NCBI RefSeq assembly: GCF_021018805.1 | Contig: NC_086250.1 | Location: 67,157,322 to 67,221,321, forward strand | DNA from: Prinia subflava | Taxonomy: Eukaryota; Chordata; Aves; Passeriformes; Cisticolidae | Direction of reading: 5' to 3' | Length of the DNA stretch: 64,000 nucleotides | Shown here: one piece after another, positions 12,941 to 22,660 of the stretch | How the letters are laid out: the number at the start of each line of letters is the position of its first letter | Numbering within the stretch: the first letter of the stretch is position 1 | Program-made: the position numbers and the translations under genes | The notes under the pieces: generated by a model | Told to the model about the DNA's origin: nothing | Seen by the model: the letters and a program-made list of their open reading frames with translations, nothing else | Databases searched by the model: none

Positions 12941-14830
12941 ACTGTGTTTAGGCCTGTTCAATTGCCTTAATAACAGCCCTTCCGACATACTTAATATGAA
13001 AATGTTTCCAATGTACCCCAAATCTTATCAACAAAGAGTGCAGTCACCATCACAGTGTTCTGCAAAGCCAAACCACAAGTATTGGTGAGTTTGTTGAATA
13101 GCTTAATTGCCAGTTATCCTTTCTGACCAATGGAATATGCTGCTGTAGCTGAATAGAAATTTTTGCCATATTTTGAATGAAACAAGCCCAAAGAGTCATT
13201 GCAAAAGATATCACTCTAACAGTAGTTGATTTCTATGTTATGTCTGAAATGTCTATTCACCTCTCGTGGTTTAACACTTCACACTCTTCTTAGGATAGAG
13301 AGAAGCGTGTTATGATCAAATCCAGGTTATAGATGAAGATAGAGGGATAATACAAGCTGAAATGTCACTGAGAAATAGGTGGGAGAGAACAGATTCAACC
13401 ATAATCACAACCTTTTCCATCGGAAAAACAGGCACCTGGTTTTCCTTAGCCCAAAGACTGCAACAACACTACTGAACTGCAGAAACTACCATTATAGTAG
13501 GCAACAAGTGCTGGGGATTTGATAGTTGAGATGTTCAGTGGAGCTCACCAGTCTTCAGAAGCAAAATAACTCCTGTTTTTCACCCCCAGCAGTCACAGTG
13601 GTCATGGGGAAATGGTGCTACCACAGTGCAGGTCCCACATCTCATCTCTGAGGTAATGTCAGACAGGTTACAGGTGTTCTCAAAGTGGGGATTAGATGTG
13701 TAATGATGACTTTTTATGAATCAGCACTGATCCATCCTTTCCTGCAAAAATGGAGCAGGGGATGACAGGCTGTGCAACGGGAGCATTTTTGAAGCCACAG
13801 CAATTAGGGTAAGATGTTCACCCTTTTAATGCAGAGGCTCTGTGGTTTAAGACCTCCCCAGGACCCATGAATTTCAGTTTTTCATCTCTTATTTTGGGGA
13901 AAAATATCAACACCATTTTTCTTACAGCCTCACATGTTTGCATGGCCTGTTACAGTCATTAGATGAAAGACACAAAGAGTCCTCAAAGAGACATCAATGC
14001 TCAAGATTCTCGTGTCCCAAACAGCAGCAAGCAAAGACTGCTGAGTCCCATCACTGGGACACTTCCAGGCTCTCCTGCCCTTCTCAGGGCTGGTCTTCAT
14101 CACCTCTGGGTCTGTTTGGCCCATGCAAACAGAGTTAGACATCACAGGGACATCACAGGTTGGTGCAAACCATGCAGACCACAGGATGCTCAGCAACCAG
14201 ACCACCACTGCATCTGGAGAGGAGATGAGCAGCCTTTGTGAAGTGAACTAATCAAACCCTTCAATCTCCTTAGCTGAGGGTTAATAGTCTTTGTGGTGAC
14301 CATCCTGGACAGGACATCAGGAGAGCTGGGTGTTTTTTCCTGCTGTGCCTCAGTAATGAAAAGGAAATAGTTTTCAGATGAGCAATAGAAGCCTGTGCTC
14401 CCAAAGACATCAGATAGGCAGCAATCAGACTCAAACTATAAATCAAGTAACACTGAGCCTTTGCTCTAGCACAGCACCATTATGACTGGTTCTGTGTTTA
14501 TTTGGAAGAGATAAGCCCATTTAAAATGTTTTCATATTAAATGTAATTTGGGTATTTGTTATTGACTGGGTCTAAATGCAAACATGGTTGGTCAGATAAA
14601 TATATTCTGACATATAAGATCTGTTCACTGCACTTTCATGACATGAGGGCTTACTTTCTCCAGGATTTATTTCCTGTTCCCTTCCTCTCTTTGCAGGGAT
14701 TGCCTCATAAAGATTAAAAAAAGTGTAAAGTAGAAATCACAGATAAAACTGTCAGAAACGGGGCAGCCTTTGTTAATCACCAATTCATTAGCTGGGGGAA
14801 GGAGAGGGGTCTCGAGCCAGCACAAAGGGT

Positions 14831-14995
14831 TTGGTGTCAGAAGGCCTGTGATTTATTCCTATGTCTGTCTCTCCCTCTCTCTCTGTGGCCAATTTGGTAC
14901 AGGATCTTACCCAGGTAAATTGATCTCTCTATGACTCCATTTTCCCATCTGTTCAACTGAGGTAATGATCTTGCCTCACAGAGACAGTGAAAACT
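14831..14995 (+). mobile_element. MIR SINE relic, sense orientation
   Basis: The central part follows the MIR core order: GATCTTACCCAGGTAAATTG (diverged 'cttgggcaagtca'), then CTCTCTATGACTCCATTTTC, CCATCTGTTCAACTGAGGTA and CTTGCCTCACAGAG. It is an old mammal/amniote-type SINE relic and so is heavily mutated. The CT-rich start at 14,870-14,885 is a small simple repeat. Confidence 0.6.
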
Positions 14996-17900
14996 TTCAA
15001 TAAGAAAAGGTTACCTGAAAAACCACACCTGCATCTGAAATTAGGCTACCCCCCACTATCACCTACAGGAGCTTTCCCTGGTTTTGTTTGGTGGGCAAGC
15101 AATGGAGTAGAGAAAAACACCTGAAGAAATAAAATAATATCATCAAAAAGTAACAGAAATTGGAAAGCAAGCTTACAGTTCTTTTTATTTCAACTGATAA
15201 AATTGTCATTTTACTGTGTCACCTTAGTATTTGCTGAGCCCTTTTTTGAGGTTGCAGTTATGTATTGAAACATTGTCTGAGTGGCTACATATTTTTGCTA
15301 CACTTGTTTAGAAAAATTTGTTAATAATTATTTTGATGCCATATTGAAATGTTATCAAGATTTTCTGCAAAATGTGAAATAGAAAGCTTTTCCAACTGGT
15401 GTAAATTTTGCAGTCCTCAGTAGAAGGCAGTGTAAAACTATAAAATATTATTCAAATCTGAAATCATGCAAAGTTCATTTTAAAAAAAATCATCAAAGGC
15501 TATTTCAGTACAAAAAGCCAAACAAATGAGAATTAGTTTGATTTATTCCTCTGTGCAAAAGGAGTACAAAATTATGTAGCTCAGTGCAAGAAGTACATGT
15601 ACATTTTGCTAACAGGAGGCACGTTTCAGGGCTTGGCTCTCTCAGATGATTCATTTGATGTTCTTCAGAATTACCTGTGCTGCTTTTGGCATCAAAGAAG
15701 GCTTCTGGCTGACTTTCACCAGCACCAGTTGACTGCAGCATCTGAGGAAGGTGTGAGGGAGAATAATTTAGCCTTTTCCCAGGTTCTTTTTGCTCTCAGG
15801 TTCTTGCCATTCACTCACCATTTGCTCAGCAGTTCCCCTGCATGGATGAGCTTGTTCACCTGCCTTTGATGAAGGAGGTTTTCTCTCATTAGTTGCATTT
15901 TACTTCTGCCTGCACAGGAGCTGTGCTAGTGGTCCAGGTCTCCCCCAGCCAAAATTCTCTGCCAGCACCATGAGCATCTTCTGGAGCTCCTGTTCTTCCC
16001 CTGGGTAAAGGCCTCTCCATCTCCCACCACCACCAATCCCTTTTTATGGATAGAAGGGGCCCTTGCCATGTCTGCTCCTGCCTGCATTGATTTGCTTTCA
16101 AGCCATTTCAGGTGAAAATTGCAATATTCTGTAAATAGGAAGAAGTTTCTCAGGCAGAGCTTTGCTCAGCTCTGAAGAAAAGGGAAGCATGTGTCCCCTC
16201 TACCCCATGGTAGAAGAGATTTGTGAGGAACTGACATCCATCAAGGAGGGGAATCCCTCATCCCTCCTATTCCTCCTACAAGCACAGGTATGGCTCAGAG
16301 TATTTCCATCAGGAAGATTTCCTTGTTTCTTCTCCTGGGTCCCACGCCCAGGAGGGTGCAAAGAAGAAGGAGCTGCAAGAACAGCCCCTGTCTCCAGCAT
16401 CCCTCCACTGAGTCGTGGGTGACCCCAGGACGGCGGGTGCACACCCAGCTCCTCTTCGCTCCCTTACGCACACTTGAGCGGTTTGCTTTGTTTGGCCTCT
16501 TGGATGCCAGGATTACCCGGAGCTAACTGGGACACAGGCGACTTACACATGACTCCTGTCCCTTTCCACACCAGCCCCAGGCAGGATTTGCCAGCCCAGG
16601 GTCAGAGCACCAACCAGCTGGACTTGGCTTGTCCCCACCATCCGTTTCGGCTGCCTCGTGAGGACCGAGCTTTGCTTCCCTGCATAATAATCCTGCCAGC
16701 ATGCACTTCCCTTGCCTAATGAAGGGAGGATTTATTGCACCAGCTCTCTGGGAATGTCGAGGTCTGCTTCCTTCCCTCTTCAGCTCTCTGAGATCCTTTA
16801 AGTAGAATCTGTGTGGAAATTAATCAGACGCCCTGGAGGCTTATTTTGTCCAAAGCTAAAGTCCTGCTTCTCCCTTTCCCCCCGCCTTTTGTGCCCCAAT
16901 TACTTAAGGGATTGTCCTGGAAATTAATGAAAGCATGACATGGGAATAACACCCACAGTTCATCTCAGAAGGGAAGTGTTTCTGTGAAAGGCTTGACTAG
17001 AAACATCTCGTGGTTCACCCAGTAAACCTGGAGGTGTTCCCGCTCGGAAGCGCGCTGTGCCATGACGGTGTTGCGTGTGCCCTGTCTCCCATGGTTTACA
17101 GGTCCAGACCCAGTTATGAGGCAGGTCCTGCTGTGAGTAACTGCATTTTACTTTTTCAGATGAGATCCCTGTGGTTTCCACATGGTATCCAAAGTCTTCA
17201 GCATGAACTGTCGCAAGATCACAACTCACCAAAACCTGTTATGGAGGAAAACAGAGTGATGGGGACAGGCTTGGTGATGGTACACGTAACCCTGCATCTC
17301 TTTTGTGCTGGCCCTGGTCCATGGAAGGGGGTGAGGGCAGCCTGGTGCTTGGGTAACCAAATGGGTCACATCAGTCTCTTTTCTGCCTCCCAATATTGAG
17401 GCCTATTCTGTGTGTGGAGGATACAGATTGTTTCAGATGAAAAGAGCTGATGCCATTGCTTCTTCTCCAGCCAAACTACATCAGACTCATGAGCAGTAAG
17501 GCCATTTTGTACCACAAATTTCAGAGGGACCATGTGAATTAACCCATAGGCTAACCTGACATTTCATTTCCTAGGTCTGGCTGACTCTTGTCATGGCTAC
17601 AATAAGTCAGCTGCATTGATTTACAGTGAAATTCGTGTGTCTAACAGCTTATATCATCTCTGGAAATGGATTTCAGCTCCCAAGTTACTTAGGCCCATGT
17701 TGCTTCTTAAGTTTTGAGGCTTTTTAATCTTTTACTGCCACTCAAATTTTATGAGTTAAGAGTTGTGCAATCAATGAGAGTTGGGCCACCAAGCACCTCC
17801 CACAGGGAGGCAGGCAGTTAGACACCTTCAGCAAATCCTGAATGTTCTTTGAAAGCATTTTCCTCACCTTCCCTGGGGTTCAGATGTACCATATGGGGGA

Positions 17901-20900
17901 AATGGCATTGACTTCTCTAAAGCACTGCACCTCTTAGGGATGCAAATCATGGAGTAAGTGTGAATATTACTTCATGACACGACATCTCGTCCAGCCCGTT
18001 AGTGCTAATTAATGCAGTTCTGGGTGTAGACAGTACTCATTAAGCTTTTCTGAAGCTACTAGAAATGTTCATGTAACAGCTCACACATTCTGATGGCACC
18101 CACAGTCCTATCACCACGTTCCCTGTAAAGTATTTTGGTTCTTTAATCTTTGCAAACAAGAGTGGGAATGAATTGTCAACAGTAATTCTCCAGCACAAGG
18201 CCATGGTGTTTCCTCCTAGCTTTATTATCAGGAACCAAGACAAAGGAATCAGCGTGTTTTTATTTTGGCACAGAGGCATCTGGTTGCTAGAAGCTGGATT
18301 TCGTGTATGGCAAAGTTAAATGTATGAGTTGCTGTTCTGTTTTGGGAACTTGCCATAATAGGAACAAGCTTGGAAGAAGCATGGCCATTCTCTGCTTCTA
18401 ATCACTGCAATGACAGCACCTTTGCTGCCTCCAGACTGGATGTTTGCTACCAGGGTGTATTGTTTGGGTAGTGCCAGCTCCAGAGACCTTGTGAGATTAT
18501 GGGATTTCTTTAAAGAAAAGGACTTTTGCTGCTGCTGCTGCTGAATTATAACTGGGAAATTTAGAGAGGAAGGTGCATGAGATGACTAGCATTTTTACCA
18601 GGGAAGAAACTCACATCTGGCCAGTTTTTTTAGGAAAGAAGGGTGCAATGGATAAGTGAGAAGAACTAGGGCAATATGTCCAGTTCTGGGGAAAAACCAC
18701 TCTTTCTGGTTGAGTAATCCTAATCAGCTCCTGGCAAGGACAATAAGCCACTGTCTTTTCACATTATAAGAAAGTTCCCATTTCTAAGTTCTTTGTTAAC
18801 TCCATCAGGTACCTATAGGATGTTATCTTCACTTAGACAAGCAACTTATTTTTAATACAAATGTTGCTTCATGAGTTAGAGGATAAAGGAAATGTACCAG
18901 GAATATCTCCCACCATTGCAGGAAATGTTAAGCATTTCCTTTTGGGTAAGTGTTGTTCATGGGGCCTTGGATGGGTAGGAGAGGTCATCTCCTTAAAAAG
19001 GGTATGAGGAAGGTTTCACAGCTATGAGGGTCCAGCTGCTCTTTGGGCACACCCCACTGTAATATGTGGCATGAGTAAAGATACTCTCTTGCTGTCTCCA
19101 AAGTATTCCAAAACCCATGCCTGTTTTGTGCCAAGGGAAGAGACTGGACTATTGCAGAGAGCTGGTAATTTCAAGTTGAGTGTAATGAAACTCCCTACAC
19201 TTGCTCTGAAAGCTGAACAGCACAATTTTGGGCAGAGGGAACTTTGTTGTCCAATATTTGCTGCTAAGCATGAAGCAAATTACTTTCCAATTAGGGGTTT
19301 CCAATCTCTGCTGCTGCTTATTTAACCTACCAGGAGAGCTCTTTTTTTCACAAGGTGAATAAAGCTGTCGCACATCCTGGGTCCTCTGGGTTTTGAAGCA
19401 GATCCTGCCAGGAGAGTTCCCTGGAAGGGCAACGAGTGCCATAGAGCAAAGGGTGGGGAAACTGCCTCGAGGCTTTGCTAGCTGAAGGATCATCCTACCC
19501 CAAGGGCCAAGTCCATGGCTTTGGCACATTCCTAGAGAGCAACAAGCACAAGCAGGCACCTGTAAGATGAGTGCACCTTTGAAGCAGCTTCACCTCCTAT
19601 TTCAGTGCAAAACCACCTGAGAAGGTGATTTTTCCTTGCTAGTTCTTATCAGGGTCAGGACTGACTCACTGCTGGGGTTCACGCTCTTCTTTTAGCATTG
19701 CAGACAGAATCTGCTTGAGATACGTTGAAGGAAAGAGCAGAACAGCATTTGGGAGGCAACTTGAAGTTTTACCTTTTTCTGAAATTAGTAAGTTTAAAAT
19801 TCCAGGAGGTTTTGCAGTTTGTGTTCTGGTGGTTTTCCCCTCAGGGTTGCTCCAGCAGCTGGATGTACACGTGGAATAAACAAACCCATAAAACCACAAT
19901 CTTTACCCTTGCAGTGGAGCCATGGTCACCCTGCATTTCCTGGAGCAGGGATGGACACCTTTGCTGCTTCTTGCCCCTCTGTCCTGACCTTGGGATGGCC
20001 TCCAGAGCAGAGCTTAGCTACTTGGTCTTAACCCTCAGCAGTGAGAGGTCAGAACTGCCTCAATATTTACCCCCTTAATCAAAGCCATCCCCTTGGGTGG
20101 AGCGAGCTGGATGAGTGAGCCTGCCTGAGGCTGCATGCACAGCTCTGTGTTTATGCCTGTGCCCTTAAAATCAGGAGAGGGAACTGCGCTCATGCTCTAG
20201 CATTTGGTTATTTTATCCAGGATTTTGCAGCCCACTGCCCCCTTTATGTCCAGAGAGTACATAAAGACTCATGGTCTTGACTTTGAGTCTGACAGCAAAT
20301 CAAACCCAGCAACATTCCCAGTCAAAATGACACATTCTGCTCCTTCACCACCATCATGTCAGGAGAGTGACTTTGTGATCTCCTGTGGGGGAAAGAGGGA
20401 AAATTCCTGTATCCTGTGAAAGTTCCAGATCCACCCTCACCATGAGCATCCTCGTGGTGGCATGAGTGCCAGGTGAAAAAAAAAAAGAAGGAAAGTGCTC
20501 ACCCCACACATCCCCTCCCAAAGCAAACCTCTTCCCACCCAGTCTGTTCCAGAGCACAGCAGCTGCCTCTGGTTTTACCCAGTGAGAATAACCCCAGTCC
20601 CAGGGAGAAAATACTGATGGGGGGGCAAAGCAGTGGAAAGTCAGAGCTTTAACCACAGGCATCATGGGGTGGGTGCTTCATGCTGTGCACGTTTAAATCA
20701 ACAAATCAGCACTTTTTGGAGGCCCACACATATTGCCTTTCTTGACTGATCTAATTACTTAACAGTGACACCCTTGCATGAGGGCTACTCTAGTGCAATG
20801 TGTAGAGATGTTCTATTGCTGGGCAGCATCCCCACTCTTTTACACCATCACAAGCTGCACCCTTCACCCAGACAGGACCAGGGGGAATAATCAGAAGGGG

Positions 20901-20949
20901 GGCTGCCCTATTTCCCAGGGCTTCAGCCTGGCAGGAGCTGCTCTGTCTC
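14996..20949. other. non-coding DNA before the CpG island
   Basis: No exon or RNA gene is recognised. The stretch contains a (GCT)5 run at 18,528-18,543, an 11-base A run near 20,477 and a separately listed CpG cluster at 16,405-17,082. Open frames are short and non-homologous. Confidence 0.55.
16405..17082. promoter_or_regulatory. CpG-enriched patch, candidate distal regulatory element
   Basis: CpG dinucleotides are scarce in most of the window but cluster here, for example about six within 40 bases at 17,041-17,080 and more at 16,405-16,670. Between them is a stretch with many TAAT/ATTA-type motifs (16,700-16,960). Retained CpGs suggest DNA kept unmethylated in the germline, as in active enhancers or minor promoters. 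Function is inferred only. Confidence 0.3.
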
Positions 20950-21110
20950 CAGCCCATGAGTGCTCGAGGCCCGTGCTGCCCTTCTCCTCCTCCAGCCGGG
21001 GCTGTGCTCGGAGCATCCCCGCTGCTCCCGCCCGTCTCCGTTATCCTCTCAAGGTGTGCACGGTGGGCAGGGGGATGGACACCGCCACCCCGCACCCTTT
21101 CTCCCCGCGT

Positions 21111-21134
21111 CCCTCCATCCCTCCATCCCTCCAT
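21111..21134 (+). repeat. (CCCTCCAT)3 tandem repeat in promoter
   Basis: Three head-to-tail copies of an 8-base pyrimidine-rich unit lie within the CpG island, upstream of the putative first exon. Confidence 0.85.
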
Positions 21135-21227
21135 CCTCCTCCCCGAGGCGAGGGGGAGCCCAGATGTTGGCAGGCCCCAGCCAGGTTCATCTGTTTCACA
21201 TGACCCAGCGCCAACTGCTGCTCACTG

Positions 21228-21278
21228 CCCTCCTCCCTCCTTCCTCCTCCTTCCTCCCCCTCCTCCTCCTCCCTCCCC
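21228..21278 (+). repeat. polypyrimidine tract, G-rich on the other strand
   Basis: An uninterrupted run of C and T (mostly CCT/TCC units) spans about 50 bases. The complementary strand has several GGG and GGGG runs. Such mirror-like polypurine/polypyrimidine tracts are known to form triplex or G-quadruplex structures in promoters. Activity here is inferred. Confidence 0.8.
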
Positions 21279-21299
21279 GGCTCCAGCCTCGCAGCCTCG

Positions 21300-21590
21300 C
21301 AGCGCGGCAGCGGCCGCGCAGGAGCCGGGCGCCGGGGGCCGGCAGGCGGGGAAAGGGAAGAAGAAGGGGGAAAAGGAGGGTTCCGGCATCCCGGCAGGGA
21401 GGATGGGACGGCGCTAGGAGCGGCCGGGAGCGGAGGGAAGGGCCGCGCATCCCGCGCAGCCCGCGGCGGAGAGGCGGGCGATGGATGCGGGGCGGTAGAG
21501 CCGCGGCCTGGAGACGCGGTGCGGCGGGGATGCGCCCGCCCCGGGCTCGGAGCTGAGGGGCCGCCGGGGCCGCCGAGGCAGCGGGAGAAG
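21300..21590 (+). other. FRMD4A: putative non-coding exon 1 (5' UTR) of FRMD4A
   Basis: The right edge is a good donor, GAGAAG|GTAACG. Joined to the acceptor at 37,815/37,816, the leader would run straight into the FERM start codon with A at position -3. The left edge is approximate because the transcription start cannot be seen. All three ATGs in this stretch open tiny frames that stop before the donor, so the exon is called untranslated. The frame matching the FERM ATG is open through the whole exon but lacks an ATG. An alternative is that this leader belongs to only one of several FRMD4A isoforms; the family is known to use several first exons. Confidence 0.65.
21403..21556 (+). promoter_or_regulatory. 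FRMD4A: three minimal upstream ORFs in the leader
   Basis: uORF1 is 21,403-21,417 (MGRR, stop), uORF2 is 21,481-21,498 (MDAGR, stop) and uORF3 is 21,530-21,556 (MRPPRARS, stop). uORF1 has A at -3 and G at +4. uORF2 has G at both. uORF3 has G at -3. All end before the splice donor. If the transcript starts upstream of 21,403, ribosomes would meet three start codons before the FERM ATG, which normally dampens translation. Which uORFs are included depends on the start site used. Confidence 0.55.
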
Positions 21591-22359
21591 GTAACGGGGT
21601 CTTTGTCTGCCGAGGGGAAACGAGGCGGGCCGGGGCTCCCCTTCCAGCCCCGGCCCCCGGGGAAAGCCCAGCCGCAGTGTGCGGGCTGCTCCACGCCCCC
21701 TCCCTCCATTTACCTCAAACGGAGAGAAATGTGGGCAGCAGCCGCTTTGCCTGTCCTTTCCAAAAAAAAAAAAGGAAAATTGAAAATCCCCAACCCCTTG
21801 AATTGGGTGGGCGAGTAACGGAGCCGAGCGCGGCGGCTGGGGAAGGAGACGGCGTGTGGGGGAGAGAAGCCGGTGCTGTGGTTCCTTCCCCCCTTCCCAG
21901 GCAATCCGGCTGCCTGTCCCCACTGACTGCCAAGATGGACTGCTCCTTCCCTTCCCAAATGGCTGCAGCAAGTTTCATGCACAGCCGGGGGCTTCGCTCA
22001 GGGGAAAGCTCCCGTCTTGCTTTTCCCTTCCCCTGTGCACCTTTTCCTGGGTCGGGAATAGAAAAGTTGCTCCAGATTCGGGGGTAGAAAAGACAAATGT
22101 ACAGCTCTGCTTCCAGGCTGTGCCTGTATGGGAGTGCATCTGCACGCCTGCAGACCGGCTCCCCGTAAGGAGCGTTCTTGGCCGCATTGTTATCCGCTGG
22201 CTGCTGGGGAGGGCAGGAGAAAAGTTGTTTCAAACCTCTCTATAAAATTTCCAGGAGAGACAATTGTTTCTAATAATAGCCCTGGCAGCGGTTTAGCAGT
22301 ACAGCACACACAGATGCGAAGCGATCCAGCAAATCTCTCCCAGGCAAGTCAGGTCGCGG

Positions 22360-22660
22360 GGAAAGCTGAACTCCCGGCTGGTTGGTTTGGTTTGGGATTT
22401 TTAAACATTGTCCTGAACAAAAACGCCGGCCCCGCTCGCCCTTTCCAGCGGCGAAGGGGGTGTGGTGCCTGTGGCGGCGCGCTGCGCTCCATGGGCTCGG
22501 CTGAAGCGGCTTTTCCCGTGCCTGGGGACCGGGAGAGGCTGGATCCCGGCCCTGCCCAGCTCCACATGGATATCGGGGTGCTCGGACCCCTCTCCACTGG
22601 TGCCCGGGCTCTGATGCGCATCCCCCGCCCATGCATGGAGGGGATGTTACGGGCGTGGGT
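22360..22660. promoter_or_regulatory. second CpG-rich block downstream of exon 1
   Basis: After a less CpG-rich gap, CpGs rise again around GCCGGCCCCGCTCGCC, GGCGGCGCGCTGCGCTCC and GATGCGCATCCCCCGCCC. It may be the downstream shore of the main island or a minor alternative promoter. A + frame through it (part of 22,128-22,724) has no recognisable domain and no confident donor, so it is not called an exon. Confidence 0.4.

Larger units (their letters stand above)
7861..14830. other. non-coding DNA; no gene seen
   Basis: No exon, RNA gene or full transposon is recognised apart from the separately listed hairpins (8,010), microsatellite (9,792) and small tandem repeat (12,897). The AT-rich piece at about 11,060-11,270 is free of simple repeats and could be conserved non-coding DNA, but nothing in a single sequence proves that. 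Confidence 0.55.
20950..21720 (+). promoter_or_regulatory. FRMD4A: CpG-island promoter of FRMD4A
   Basis: This is the most GC- and CpG-dense part of the window, densest from about 21,290 to 21,590. No TATA box is visible, which is usual for CpG-island promoters with scattered start sites. An E-box-like TCACATGA lies at 21,196-21,203. A pyrimidine-rich tract (21,228-21,278) lies just upstream of the densest part. A splice donor at 21,590/21,591 closes the probable first exon. The island lies 5' of, and on the same strand as, the FERM-encoding exon at 37,816, so it is inferred to be its promoter. The exact start sites cannot be read from sequence. Confidence 0.8.

Noticed and set aside
21041..21709. 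222-residue minus-strand open frame across the CpG island
   Set aside because: GC-rich DNA has few stop codons. The frame is Pro/Arg/Ser-rich low complexity, overlaps other long frames on both strands and has no domain; it is a composition artefact.
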